A stretch of DNA of 64,000 bases from Vibrio sp. S17_S38 (GCF_014694375.1 NZ_JAAUWW010000008.1:62001-126000), one strand, 5' to 3'. Positions 54,319-63,505 are shown, counted from the stretch's first letter. Notes: a model not told the origin generated them from the letters alone. Numbers and translations are program-made.

Positions 54319-55312
54319 AAACCTTCATCTTTATATATTCAGAAACACTTACCGTTTTATCTATATTAAATATCTGTCTTAACATTCGACTAGCAATAGA
54401 CTTAAAAGAATAGAATTTAGGGTCCAAAATAATATTCCCTATTTTTCTTTCAACATCTAAATCAGTTAACATCCCTTTCGGGTGAATAAGGGGGAAAACC
54501 ATAGGTTTAGTCTTCCTTTCACAAAACCGTGCAACCATCTCATCCTTCAAGCAAGTTCCACCATGTGTTGACTCAATATCGACGCCAATATTTCGAATTT
54601 GATTATATTTTGGTATAATTGCATAAACATTATGAGCTCTCATTGAAAAACTCATTTGATAATCCCAAGAAAAAAATCTACCCGTTTTTTTCTTGGCTTC
54701 CAGCTCATATTCAATATTATATCTATCCTGATAATATAACTTTTTATCAATATAGTTATTTTTTATCCTATTTCTAATGTAATCAGACTCCCACAGTTCA
54801 AGTTCTCCATCATAATAGGTATTAAACTTATCAGACCACGAAGCCCACCCGCAAGGCAGCATATTTTGTGAAAAGACATAACTAGAACCATCTCGAGGTT
54901 CTATTTCTTCTAAGTAGTTACTTCCACAAATCCAAAGAACCCGGCTATCATATTTATATTTATCTAATAGTTCCTGACAAAATTCAAAAAATGAAATTTC
55001 AGGTAAATTATCATCCTCAAGAAAAATAGCACATGGTTCTTTTGAAAATACAAACTTAGCACCTAAAGCAATATTTTCATAAACGCCTACATTAGCTTCA
55101 TGATAATGTTTAATAACATCACATTCCCAATCAATAGATCTTTCAATAATTTCTCTACAGTTAAGAACCTTTTCTTTTTCTTCATCTGTTCTTCCATTGT
55201 CAGAAAGAATATATATTTTATTAGGTTTTACTTTAGATATTACTTTGATAATTTTGGAAAGCGTATCAGTACGCTTAAATACAAACAAAACCACAGGAAC
55301 ATTAAATGACAT
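54308..55312 (-). CDS. Glycosyltransferase with a GT2-like fold
   Basis: A nucleotide-sugar transferase of 334 residues: VPVVLFVFKRTDTLSKIIKV at the start and a metal-binding CAIFLEDDNLPE motif (acidic DxD equivalent) near residue 95, then PCGWASWSDKFNTYYDG and FSWDYQMSFSMRAHN. It looks like the group with LEDD motifs next to GNT-I-like domains. I use the ATG at 55312; a GTG at 55321 directly after the wzx stop is an alternative. Sugar specificity unknown. Confidence 0.8.
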   Translation of the reverse strand: MSFNVPVVLFVFKRTDTLSKIIKVISKVKPNKIYILSDNGRTDEEKEKVLNCREIIERSIDWECDVIKHYHEANVGVYENIALGAKFVFSKEPCAIFLEDDNLPEISFFEFCQELLDKYKYDSRVLWICGSNYLEEIEPRDGSSYVFSQNMLPCGWASWSDKFNTYYDGELELWESDYIRNRIKNNYIDKKLYYQDRYNIEYELEAKKKTGRFFSWDYQMSFSMRAHNVYAIIPKYNQIRNIGVDIESTHGGTCLKDEMVARFCERKTKPMVFPLIHPKGMLTDLDVERKIGNIILDPKFYSFKSIASRMLRQIFNIDKTVSVSEYIKMKVYGK

Positions 55313-55322
55313 AACACTCACT

Positions 55323-56606
55323 TTAATCTATAGAAAATGAATTACTTCTAAAATAACACCACATGACAATAATCATGACACTTAAATATAGGATATTAGC
55401 TATAGCGTAAGCATAGGAAACTCCGATAAAACCAAAAGCATTAATGCATAAAATAGAAAGGACGACAAACAAAGTTGAACTGATTATCTCTGTAGCTATA
55501 AATGTTCTCGTCATTGCTTTCGCTAGCATTATATAGCTTAACAAGCACGCCAAAACTCTAATTACATCGCCAAATAACTGCCATTTAAAAAGAACAATCA
55601 TATGTGAGAAATCAGAAGAAAATAAAATATCAACAATATAAAAACGAGAAAAATAGACTAAAAAAGCAAAAAACACAGCGATGGGAAATATCACTCTAAA
55701 AATTGAGAACATTTCTTTAAAAATTTCAGCCCTACATTTAACTTCAGAGATCCTAGGAAGATAATATATAGATAATATCGTCGTAACGACCATTAGCCCT
55801 ATAGATGAAATATAAGTCATTGCTTGCCAATAGCCTGCATACTCCCATGAAATATCACTACGGATATAATCTCTTATCACTATAAGAGATAGAGGAACTG
55901 TTATGGCAGAAACTAAAGCCATCATGGAATACTTAAAAAGGCCTATTAACTGACTTCGTTCGATTTTCCCCAGAAAGTTTTCAAATTTAATAACATCATG
56001 CCCTTTCAACATCCATAACATTATAAACAAAACTATTGACTGATTAGTCACCATTGCAATTAATGCACCATCCAAAGAGAAAAAATACACCAATAAGGCT
56101 GTGAAAATTAAACTATATAAACTTTGAATAACACTTATAGATATAAACAACCTAACTTCACTTAAACCACTAATAATTGCAAGCAACAACTGATTTATTG
56201 AAAACAAAGTTAATGTCACACCAAAAACAATAAAAACATAGGTAAAGCTACCATCACCAAAGAACAAAAATGACATATAATTAGAAAAGATCATCATTAT
56301 TACGCTAGCAATTATTGATAATATAATTGTCAATTTTAATGATGTACTAAAAATACTTTTAAACTCACCACGGTGTTGACCTTCTGCAGTATATTTTATT
56401 ACACCATTATTTATTCCACCATTAGCTGCATTTTGAATAATCACAGACAAATTTTGAAACTGACCAATAACAGCCAACCCTGACGGACCTATATATACTG
56501 ATATTGCTTTATTGATAACAAGGGCAGACAAAACCTTTACCAAAGTTGAAATCAGTGAAAGTATGGATATTTTCAAAATCCCTAATCTTCCATTTTTTTT
56601 ATTCAT
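55323..56606 (-). CDS. wzx: O-antigen flippase (Wzx family)
   Basis: Polysaccharide transporter of the MATE/MOP superfamily, 427 residues with about 12 helices, that flips the lipid-linked unit across the inner membrane. ISLISTLVKVLSALVINKAI and SVYIGPSGLAVIGQFQNL with NAANGGINNGVIKYTAEG are typical of the WzxE-like branch. It is the first gene of the AT-rich serotype block; the sequence upstream contains only remnants. Confidence 0.88.
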   Translation of the reverse strand: MNKKNGRLGILKISILSLISTLVKVLSALVINKAISVYIGPSGLAVIGQFQNLSVIIQNAANGGINNGVIKYTAEGQHRGEFKSIFSTSLKLTIILSIIASVIMMIFSNYMSFLFFGDGSFTYVFIVFGVTLTLFSINQLLLAIISGLSEVRLFISISVIQSLYSLIFTALLVYFFSLDGALIAMVTNQSIVLFIMLWMLKGHDVIKFENFLGKIERSQLIGLFKYSMMALVSAITVPLSLIVIRDYIRSDISWEYAGYWQAMTYISSIGLMVVTTILSIYYLPRISEVKCRAEIFKEMFSIFRVIFPIAVFFAFLVYFSRFYIVDILFSSDFSHMIVLFKWQLFGDVIRVLACLLSYIMLAKAMTRTFIATEIISSTLFVVLSILCINAFGFIGVSYAYAIANILYLSVMIIVMWCYFRSNSFSID

Positions 56607-56922
56607 TTTATAACTATCTCAACTTCACTCAATTAAAATTATTTGGTACCCATAACAATCGTGTTTATAATTTCAAGTATCTAATATGGGTTATGGATAC
56701 TATTTTGCCATCGCACACATCATTCATTTACGATTCATGCCCTCCAATAAAGCCCCCCTTCTATCTCTAAAAAATCTGTCTGATCTTTTAAAATCCCTCC
56801 ACTCGTTCCTCTACGCGTATACGGCAAGCGTATTTCTTAAAAGCAATGTCACGTTACCAACTCATCAACTATTGAGCCGATAAAGTTAGCACTTCCAGTT
56901 ACTAGAATTTTCACCCTTAAAT
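56607..56922. other. Gap of remnants between wzx and wzz
   Basis: 316 bp with no intact gene. The wzz-proximal end holds a decayed epimerase start (listed separately). The rest shows broken reading frames on both strands and no insertion sequence ends that I recognise. It marks an old recombination junction between the conserved wzz and the variable block. Confidence 0.5.
56849..56914 (-). pseudogene. Remnant of an NAD-dependent sugar epimerase/dehydratase
   Basis: Nine bases after the wzz stop, AAGG and a GTG start lead into VKILVTGSANFIGSIVDELVT and a stop codon. This is the Rossmann start of a nucleotide-sugar epimerase (expected MKILVTGSAGFIGS), with Gly-to-Asn in the motif and the remaining 300 residues gone. 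Confidence 0.65.
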
Positions 56923-58065
56923 CTATTTATTATTTTTTATAAAAATAAAACGCACCAATACTAATCCAAATCCTAACATTCCACCTAACAAAAGACCTAA
57001 AACCGCAATCAAACTCCTTTTAGGCTTATCTCTAGAAACATCCCTTTCAGGTTGATCCAAGTAACGATAAGCTGAAAACTTCGCATTTTTATTAATGTCT
57101 AATTGCTCAATTTGCTCTAGCTTAGAACTTAATTGTTCAAGCCTTGGTTCAATTACGCTCAAGTTTTTCACTTTACTCAACGCACTTACTTTCGCTGTTA
57201 AGGCATCCGAACCGAGATTAATTGCAAAAATTTCTGTATCACCAAAGTTTTGCAGTGGTTTACTCACCCCTGCAGCTTGAGCAATATTTAAAGCGTATTC
57301 ACTGCGTTCCTTTTCAACCAATAAGCGCTGTTGAGCTTGTTTGGTTAACATGATTGATTGTTGTTTTAACTCGTTCTTTTTAGAGCTGATTGTGGCAGCT
57401 AAGTTATTAAAGGCTTTTTGATGTACTTTGGTATCAACAAAAGCAATGTAGTTATTTAATAGCTCAAAACTATTTTGTGAGGTTTCAGCACTCACGGTGA
57501 TCACATACGAGCCATCAACTCTTTTGGCATCTTCAGGTTTAATCGATAAGAACTTATACCAGTGACTATAGAGCTTGCGTAAAGCGTCTTCATCTTCTGG
57601 ACTCTCTAGTTCTGCCTTATCTTTTTGAAATATGGCGGAGGTTTCTAAAAAGGCTTTTTTATTACTAGATGAGTTAAATTCATCGATAAATAAATCGTAA
57701 AGCTTCCTTTCATCAGTTAGCCCATCAAGCGCCTTGCTAACTAATACCGTGCCGTCTTCTTGGTAGACATTAAAGATTGGTTGAAACTGAACTACTTGAT
57801 TTTGGTATTCACTGTAATCGCTCACTTGAGGTTGAGCTACTTTTGCCGTCGATGACCACTGTTCTTTTGCCATTAATGCATAAGCAATTGCCAAAGCAGT
57901 ACAAATAAAAGTGCACGCAATAATTATCCACTTCCCTTTCCATAGTGCGGCAAACAACTCACGAAGGTCGATTTCATCATCTTGCGGTTGTTGAGGGTAA
58001 TAATGTTGAGGTGGCATTTGGGGTTGCTGCGCTGCATGGTGCGATGGCGATTGTGGCTGGCTCAC
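56923..58065 (-). CDS. wzz: Wzz-family chain-length determinant
   Basis: Inner-membrane protein that sets polysaccharide chain length with the Wzy polymerase. The 380 residues have a Pro/Gln/His-rich cytoplasmic start (1-30), DEIDLRELFAALWKGKWIII before TM1 (about 45-66), a periplasmic coiled-coil domain, and a C-terminal TM2 with PKRSLIAVLGLLLGGMLGFG. The Pro-rich segment before TM2 (DQPERDVSRDKPKRS) is typical. First gene of the operon, directly downstream of the ops element. Confidence 0.92.
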   Translation of the reverse strand: MSQPQSPSHHAAQQPQMPPQHYYPQQPQDDEIDLRELFAALWKGKWIIIACTFICTALAIAYALMAKEQWSSTAKVAQPQVSDYSEYQNQVVQFQPIFNVYQEDGTVLVSKALDGLTDERKLYDLFIDEFNSSSNKKAFLETSAIFQKDKAELESPEDEDALRKLYSHWYKFLSIKPEDAKRVDGSYVITVSAETSQNSFELLNNYIAFVDTKVHQKAFNNLAATISSKKNELKQQSIMLTKQAQQRLLVEKERSEYALNIAQAAGVSKPLQNFGDTEIFAINLGSDALTAKVSALSKVKNLSVIEPRLEQLSSKLEQIEQLDINKNAKFSAYRYLDQPERDVSRDKPKRSLIAVLGLLLGGMLGFGLVLVRFIFIKNNK

Positions 58066-58084
58066 ATAGAACTCCTAAAAATTG

Positions 58085-58097
58085 ACACGCTACCGCC
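58085..58097 (-). promoter_or_regulatory. ops element (JUMPstart core)
   Basis: On the minus strand GGCGGTAGCGTGT, a perfect ops sequence, ends 19 bases before the wzz start. RfaH binds this element on the non-template strand of paused RNA polymerase and suppresses termination through long surface-polysaccharide operons. Its place in the untranslated leader of wzz indicates that the 13-kb operon down to ugd depends on RfaH. Confidence 0.9.
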
Positions 58098-58102
58098 CTA
58101 AG

Positions 58103-58240
58103 GTTAAACGCATCCTCAAGGCGTATTTCTAAAAAGAAAGTAAAATTTGCGCGAAGTTTATCATTAAGATGGATACTTCGCGAGTCGCGGTAGGACAATT
58201 CCTCGTTAATAAGCTCTCTTATTTTTGATACAGGCTTCAT
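58103..58240 (-). pseudogene. Short ACP-like reading frame in the wzz leader
   Basis: From the ATG at 58240 the frame reads KIRELINEELSYRDSRSI and later FLEIRLEDAFNL, which resembles an acyl carrier protein (helix 1 and the helix 2 LExxF pattern), but the segment that should hold the phosphopantetheine Ser (DSL) is missing. The frame runs on through the ops element into wzz in another register. There is no good ribosome binding site. It may be a degraded gene or chance; confidence is low. Confidence 0.22.
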
Positions 58241-58374
58241 TGTTTCAGAAAGATAATCCTATACCGTTCTAAAACATTGCCTTATTACCAAATATTCATT
58301 CAAAGAACTGTTATATATTGCTCGGTTAAACATAGATTTCGCAATATGAAATAATCAAAAATGGGAAGCCAAAT

Positions 58375-59793
58375 ATGACTACGCCTAATTATAGACTACA
58401 CCCACAGCTCGATTACTATTTACTTCACCATGGCGGAAAGAACACAGTGACCGGTTCTTGTCATGAATTAAACATCGATGGCTCTGGTGTACTGATCGAT
58501 TGTGGTCTATTTCAAGGTAAAGATGCGCCTTCCGATACTCTTGATGCCTTAAAGATTGAATTTCCACTCGACCATATTAAAGCACTTATTATTACTCACA
58601 CTCATATTGACCACATCGGCCGCTTACCATGGTTACTAGCAGCAGGTTTTGATAAGCCGATTTATTGCACTCAAGCGACAGCGGCGCTAATACCATTGAT
58701 GTTAGACGACGGATTAAAGCTGCAATTAGGTTTGAACACCCAACAACGAAAACGTGTGCTAGAAAAAATTGAGTCGCAAATATGTGCTATTCCATATAAT
58801 GAATCGATGCAGCTTGAAAATGGCCTCGGATCTTTTCACTTATCACCTGCCGGGCATATTTTAGGCTCTGCGTATATCAACTTTCAGCTGCCTAATAATG
58901 AAGTCATTGTTTTTTCTGGTGATCTAGGTCCAAGAAATACTCCATTATTGCCCGATCCAATTTCACCTAAACAAGCTGATTATTTAGTGATTGAAACCAC
59001 TTATGGCAATAAACGCCATGATGATGTGGCGACACGTTCTCAGCGGCTGGAAAAAATCGTCGAGCAATCATTACAAGATGGTGGTGTTATTTTAATTCCC
59101 GCATTCAGTGTAGGCAGAACACAAGAGCTTTTATTTGATATAGAACAATTAATCGCCCATAGCATTGAAACAGAAACGACCACGGATGACTTTTGGCAAC
59201 AGTTACCGATTATTTTAGATTCACCACTGGCGCAAAAGGTAACGGCAGAATATGAACGGTTCAAGCAATTATGGAATGAAGAAGCCGACTATGGCGAAGT
59301 AACTAATAAGGCAAAGCAAGCTCGTCGCCATCCACTTTCTTTTGAGCAACTTATTACAGTCCATGACCATCATGAGCATCAAAAATTGGTCAATCGTTTA
59401 GCCTCAACTAATGAAGCCGCGATTGTTGTTGCGGCAAGTGGCATGTGTAATGGTGGTCGAATCATGAATTATTTAGAAGCCCTGCTACCAAACCAACAAA
59501 CTGACGTTATTCTAGCGGGTTATCAGGCACAAGGAACATTAGGAAGACAACTGCAAGATGATGACGATTATGTTTATATCTCTAATCATAAAGTGAATGT
59601 TAATGCGCAAGTGCATTCAATGTCGGGTTATTCGGCACATGCAGATAAAGATGATTTGCTTGCTTTTATTCTAGGCATACCTAAAGCGCCCCAAAAGATA
59701 TTTTTGATTCACGGCGAACCAGAGACAAAACAGATATTTAAAGGTTTATTGGAGGATCAGGAAAGGTTACTTAAAAGCGAAGTTATAATTTGA
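58375..59793 (+). CDS. rjg: Metallo-beta-lactamase/beta-CASP RNA-processing protein Rjg
   Basis: Predicted RNA exonuclease or endonuclease of the CPSF-73 family, 472 residues. THTHIDHIGR (about 74-83) is the HxHxDH metal motif; GHILGSAYINF, VFSGDLG and the beta-CASP motifs IIPAFSVGRTQE-type and VVAASGMCNGGRIMNYL follow; the last His motif is GYSAHADKDDL. In Vibrio this gene (rjg, right junction gene) conventionally marks one end of the O-antigen region. Here it is divergent from wzz and next to hldD, the other boundary gene. Confidence 0.92.
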   Translation: MTTPNYRLHPQLDYYLLHHGGKNTVTGSCHELNIDGSGVLIDCGLFQGKDAPSDTLDALKIEFPLDHIKALIITHTHIDHIGRLPWLLAAGFDKPIYCTQATAALIPLMLDDGLKLQLGLNTQQRKRVLEKIESQICAIPYNESMQLENGLGSFHLSPAGHILGSAYINFQLPNNEVIVFSGDLGPRNTPLLPDPISPKQADYLVIETTYGNKRHDDVATRSQRLEKIVEQSLQDGGVILIPAFSVGRTQELLFDIEQLIAHSIETETTTDDFWQQLPIILDSPLAQKVTAEYERFKQLWNEEADYGEVTNKAKQARRHPLSFEQLITVHDHHEHQKLVNRLASTNEAAIVVAASGMCNGGRIMNYLEALLPNQQTDVILAGYQAQGTLGRQLQDDDDYVYISNHKVNVNAQVHSMSGYSAHADKDDLLAFILGIPKAPQKIFLIHGEPETKQIFKGLLEDQERLLKSEVII

Positions 59794-59809
59794 TTTTCAA
59801 CAATCGGAA

Positions 59810-60320
59810 GGAGATCCTGAACTGCGCTCCTTCGTCGCTTTTCAGGATGACGGATAATGTGGGTCGCATCTTCAGGATGATGGAGAAAATAGGTCGAACT
59901 CTAAATATAGCGGATAAAATAAGCCATATTTGCCTAGGAAAAATTACAACACTGAACCGTCATCCTGAATAGTGAGGCACGAACGTAGTTCAGGATCTCC
60001 TGATGTTATTTATTTTCAACAACCAGAAGGAGATCCTGAACTGCGCTCCTTCGTCGCTTTTCAGGATGACGAAGTTAAATAATCTGTATTTGTCGAGTAT
60101 TTTCACTGCCTTTCCACCGTCCTCCTGAATAGTGAGGTACGAACGTAGTTCAGGATCATCTGATGTTATTTATTTTCAACAACCAAAAGGCGATCCTGAA
60201 CTGCGCTCCTTTGTCGCTTTTCAGGATGACGAAGTTAAATAATCTGTATTTGTCGAGTATTTTCACTGCCTTTCCACCGTCATCCTGAATAGTGAGGTAC
60301 GAACGTAGTTCAGGATCTCC
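59810..60320. repeat. Cluster of six palindromic repeats after rjg
   Basis: Alternating copies of the about 43-bp family: R at 59810-59852, L at 59959-60001, R at 60030-60072, L at 60118-60158, R at 60189-60231, L at 60278-60320. L is CGTCATCCTGAA ... TTCAGGATCTCC and R is its inverted form with a different middle. L-to-R spacers are about 28-31 bp. A 120-bp block (TTATTTATTTTCAACAACCA to L) is duplicated. R at 59810 lies 17 bp after the rjg stop and may act as its terminator. Confidence 0.9.
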
Positions 60321-60346
60321 ATTAACATGAAGAGGGTTAATGAGAC

Positions 60347-60631
60347 ATGAAACAGCCTTGCATTTACATCCTTTCAAATACTCATAACAACGTTTTGTAT
60401 ATTGGCGTGAGCAGTAATTTGAAGCAACGAATCTGGCAACATAAGTCTGGAGGTATTAAAGGCTTCACACAACGATATCAGCTTCATAAATTAGTACATT
60501 ATGAACTTTATAGTGACATGATAATCGCCATACAACGGGAAAAGCAGCTAAAGGCTTGGAAAAAGCAATGGAAAAACAACCTAATAACAAAGCACAATAA
60601 AGAATGGGCTGATTTATACGATCAACTGTAA
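60347..60631 (+). CDS. GIY-YIG nuclease family protein
   Basis: Small single-domain endonuclease-like protein of the COG2827 (YhbQ-like) group, 94 residues. CIYILSNTHNNVLYIGVSS has the split GIY-YIG pattern (residues 5-23), LKQRIWQHKSG carries the conserved Arg and His, and AIQREKQLKAWKKQWK the conserved Glu. It has no toxin, restriction or phage neighbour; it is bracketed by repeat L (60278-60320) upstream and a diverged R (60649-60692) downstream. Function unknown. Confidence 0.88.
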   Translation: MKQPCIYILSNTHNNVLYIGVSSNLKQRIWQHKSGGIKGFTQRYQLHKLVHYELYSDMIIAIQREKQLKAWKKQWKNNLITKHNKEWADLYDQL

Positions 60632-60648
60632 GTGCCTTGCTACCTGTA

Positions 60649-60692
60649 GGAGATCCGGAACTACACTCGCACCTCGCTATTCAGGATGACGC
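60649..60692 (+). repeat. Diverged palindromic repeat after the GIY-YIG gene (orientation R)
   Basis: GGAGATCCGGAACTACACTC ... TATTCAGGATGACG keeps the ends of the family but has one base change in the stem and several in the middle. It is 18 bp after the GIY-YIG stop, in inverted orientation to the copy that precedes the gene. Confidence 0.75.
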
Positions 60693-60778
60693 ATATTTTT
60701 AGTAATTAGTGATGAAAAAATCATCCTCGGCTCCCGGATCTTGAAGTTCGCTTTTATTTCCTCTCTCAACTTATCTTC

Positions 60779-60787
60779 TGATATACT
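60779..60787 (+). promoter_or_regulatory. Extended -10 promoter of hldD
   Basis: TGATATACT matches TGnTATAAT at all but one position, 37 bp before the hldD ATG. No good -35 hexamer is visible, which suits an extended -10 promoter. TAGGAAG precedes the start codon. Confidence 0.5.
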
Positions 60788-60823
60788 TTCCCGTCTATCT
60801 TTTGAATTCTTTAGGAAGTAAAT

Positions 60824-61768
60824 ATGATCATAGTTACTGGCGGCGCAGGCATGATTGGCAGCAATATTGTTAAAGCATTAAATGCAGCTGGCCACAATGA
60901 TATTTTAGTTGTCGATAATCTAAAAAATGGTCGTAAATTCAAAAATTTGGTTGACCTTGATATTACTGATTATATGGATCGTGATGACTTCTTGACTCAA
61001 ATTATGGCCGGTGATGACTTCGGACCTATTGAAGCCATATTCCATGAAGGCGCTTGTTCTGCCACAACTGAATGGGATGGTAAATTCATGATGCTCAATA
61101 ACTATGAGTATTCAAAAGAATTACTTCACTACAGTTTAGAACGTGACATCCCTTTCCTTTATGCTTCATCTGCGGCAACTTATGGCGCTCAAGATCAAGA
61201 GTTTATAGAAGAACGTGAATACGAAGGTGCATTAAACGTTTACGGTTATTCAAAACAGCAATTTGATAACTACGTTCGCCGCCTATGGGCCGATGCTGAA
61301 GCTCACGGTGAAAAGCTTTCTCAAATTACCGGCTTCCGCTATTTCAATGTTTATGGCCCTCGCGAACAACACAAAGGTAGTATGGCTTCAGTAGCATTCC
61401 ACTTAAACAATCAATTATTAGCTGGCGAAAATGCCAAATTATTTGATGGCAGCGATGAGTTTAAACGTGATTTCATTTATGTTGGTGATGTGTGCAAAGT
61501 CAATCTTTGGTTCTTTGAAAATGGTGTATCCGGTATCTTCAACTGTGGCACAGGCAAAGCGGAAACTTTTGGGGAAGTGGCAAAGGCAGTCGTTAAGCAT
61601 CACGGTACAGGCACTATTGAAAATGTCCCATTCCCAGAGCATCTAAAAGGCGCATATCAAGAATATACTCAAGCTAGCTTAACCAAGTTGCGCGCAGCTG
61701 GCTGCGATGTTGAGTTTAAAACCGTAGCTGAAGGTGTCGCGGAATATTTGGCTGAGATAAACGCTTAA
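60824..61768 (+). CDS. hldD: ADP-glyceromanno-heptose 6-epimerase HldD
   Basis: Last step of ADP-L-glycero-beta-D-manno-heptose synthesis for the LPS inner core. The 314-residue SDR starts [20 protein letters not shown] with the NADP site at 5-13, then [19 protein letters not shown], the catalytic [14 protein letters not shown] and [19 protein letters not shown], all typical of HldD. It is the Vibrio gmhD boundary gene. waaF follows after 26 bp. Confidence 0.96.
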   Translation: MIIVTGGAGMIGSNIVKALNAAGHNDILVVDNLKNGRKFKNLVDLDITDYMDRDDFLTQIMAGDDFGPIEAIFHEGACSATTEWDGKFMMLNNYEYSKELLHYSLERDIPFLYASSAATYGAQDQEFIEEREYEGALNVYGYSKQQFDNYVRRLWADAEAHGEKLSQITGFRYFNVYGPREQHKGSMASVAFHLNNQLLAGENAKLFDGSDEFKRDFIYVGDVCKVNLWFFENGVSGIFNCGTGKAETFGEVAKAVVKHHGTGTIENVPFPEHLKGAYQEYTQASLTKLRAAGCDVEFKTVAEGVAEYLAEINA

Positions 61769-61794
61769 ACCTATTTTAGATAGTATCGAGTTTT

Positions 61795-62829
61795 ATGAAA
61801 ATTTTAATTATTGGTCCATCTTGGGTAGGTGATATGGTGATGTCACAATCACTTTATATCACCCTGAAGCAACAACACCCAGAAGTAAGTATTGATGTAT
61901 TGGCTCCGGCATGGTGTAAACCTATTTTGGAGCGCATGCCCGAAGTTAATCAAGCAATAGAAATGCCACTTGGACACGGTGATTTTAATTTTCTAGGACG
62001 TCGAGCATTAGGTAAAGAACTTAAATTGCAGGAATATACCCACGCATATGTTCTTCCTAATTCAGCAAAATCAGCGCTTATTCCTTGGTTTGCAGATATT
62101 CCAGTCAGAACAGGCTGGAAAGGTGAAATGCGTTATGGTCTATTAACTGATTTGCGCAGTAACAAGAAATCATTTCAATATATGGTTGAGCGCTATATTG
62201 CTTTAGCTCATCCCAAAATCGATATGATTGATTCTAATTCTTTAAATGGATTAGCCTCCCTCCCAAAACCTCGTTTATTTATTGATAAAGATCAGCAGCA
62301 AGCGACTATTGAAAAATTCGGCCTCACTCAGGAACGAAAAACAATAGGTCTATGCCCTGGCGCAGAGTTCGGCCCAGCCAAACAATGGCCAGCAGAGCAC
62401 TACGCAACGGTTGCCGATACATTAATATCAAAAGGGAAACAAGTTTGGTTATTTGGTTCAGCTAAAGATAAGCCAACAACGGATTCCATTAAAAGCCTTG
62501 TTTCAAGTGACAATCAAAAACACGTCTTTATTTTGGCAGGATTAACATCTCTTATTGAGGCGGTTGATTTACTAGGCGCTTGCCAGACGGTTATCAGCAA
62601 CGATTCAGGTTTAATGCACGTTGCGGCAGCGGTTGGATGCGAAGTTATCGGCATTTATGGTTCAACCTCCCCTGAATATACGCCACCATTAGCAGAGAAG
62701 GTTTCGATTGTTCATACTGATATCGAATGTCGCCCATGCTTTAAACGTGAGTGCCCATTGGGGCATTTGAAATGCTTGAAAGAGTTGAAGCCAGATATGG
62801 TATTAAAGGCATTTAAAAATGATCTATAA
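61795..62829 (+). CDS. waaF: ADP-heptose:LPS heptosyltransferase II
   Basis: GT9 transferase that adds the second heptose to the LPS inner core at the cytoplasmic face of the inner membrane. It begins MKILIIGPSWVGDMVMSQSL with GPAKQWPAEHYATVA, VISNDSGLMHVAAAVG and IYGSTSPEYTPPL, all WaaF landmarks. 344 residues, normal. Overlaps the next gene by 11 bp. Confidence 0.94.
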   Translation: MKILIIGPSWVGDMVMSQSLYITLKQQHPEVSIDVLAPAWCKPILERMPEVNQAIEMPLGHGDFNFLGRRALGKELKLQEYTHAYVLPNSAKSALIPWFADIPVRTGWKGEMRYGLLTDLRSNKKSFQYMVERYIALAHPKIDMIDSNSLNGLASLPKPRLFIDKDQQQATIEKFGLTQERKTIGLCPGAEFGPAKQWPAEHYATVADTLISKGKQVWLFGSAKDKPTTDSIKSLVSSDNQKHVFILAGLTSLIEAVDLLGACQTVISNDSGLMHVAAAVGCEVIGIYGSTSPEYTPPLAEKVSIVHTDIECRPCFKRECPLGHLKCLKELKPDMVLKAFKNDL

Positions 62830-63505
62830 ACAATCCTTCCTACAGAAAGTGATTATCGACCTCTTTTGGAAACGTCTTTCAAAACCTAAGCATTTACAGT
62901 CTTTCATCATCCGCAAGATATCTAAAATTATTTTAAAACCTAATCCAGACAGTTTTCGTTATTTGGCTGAACGTTATTTTAATTTTACAGTAGGACGCCA
63001 CTCTTATCGCTTTGAGCAGTTTTTCAACAATGACTCTTACCTAAACTTGCAAAAAATTGGCAGCTTTTGTTCTATCGGCGATAACGTAACAATAGTTAAA
63101 GGCAATCATCCACTGTCTTTTGTTTCAACCCACCCCTTTTTATACGAAAAAAAATACGGTGGTTATATTATTAATGATATGGACATTTCCCATGCAGTAG
63201 AGGCGGAGAAGGTTAGTATTGAAAATGACGTATGGATTGGCGCAAATGTATCAATAATGCCCGGAGTGACCATTTCAAATGGTGCCATTATTGCTACCGG
63301 AGCTGTTGTTACTAAAGATGTTCCAGCCTACGCAATTGTCGGTGGTATTCCAGCAAAGATCATACGATACCGATTCGAATCAGATGTCATTGAGAAATTA
63401 CAGCGAAGCCAATGGTGGAACTGGCCTCAGGATAAAATAAAAGAACATATTTCATTGTTTTATGAGCCTAATAAATTTATTAAAGAAGTGAATATCCATG
63501 AATAA
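62819..63505 (+). CDS. Hexapeptide-repeat acetyltransferase (CatB-like)
   Basis: Left-handed beta-helix acyltransferase of 228 residues. Hexapeptide turns run from KIGSFCSIGDNVTI to VWIGANVSIMPGVTI and GAIIATGAVVTKDVPAYAI; GNHPLSFVSTHPF has the catalytic His of the xenobiotic/CatB group. It probably O-acetylates an LPS core or polysaccharide sugar, given the waaF overlap. A SymE-like role is not supported. Confidence 0.87.
   Translation: MIYKQSFLQKVIIDLFWKRLSKPKHLQSFIIRKISKIILKPNPDSFRYLAERYFNFTVGRHSYRFEQFFNNDSYLNLQKIGSFCSIGDNVTIVKGNHPLSFVSTHPFLYEKKYGGYIINDMDISHAVEAEKVSIENDVWIGANVSIMPGVTISNGAIIATGAVVTKDVPAYAIVGGIPAKIIRYRFESDVIEKLQRSQWWNWPQDKIKEHISLFYEPNKFIKEVNIHE

Noticed and set aside
56607..56848. 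Insertion sequence in the wzx-wzz gap
   Set aside because: No transposase fragment, terminal inverted repeats or target duplication could be recognised; only broken frames.
60156..60377. 73-residue minus-strand frame in the repeat cluster
   Set aside because: It consists of palindromic repeat sequence and overlaps the GIY-YIG start; no ribosome binding site or domain.
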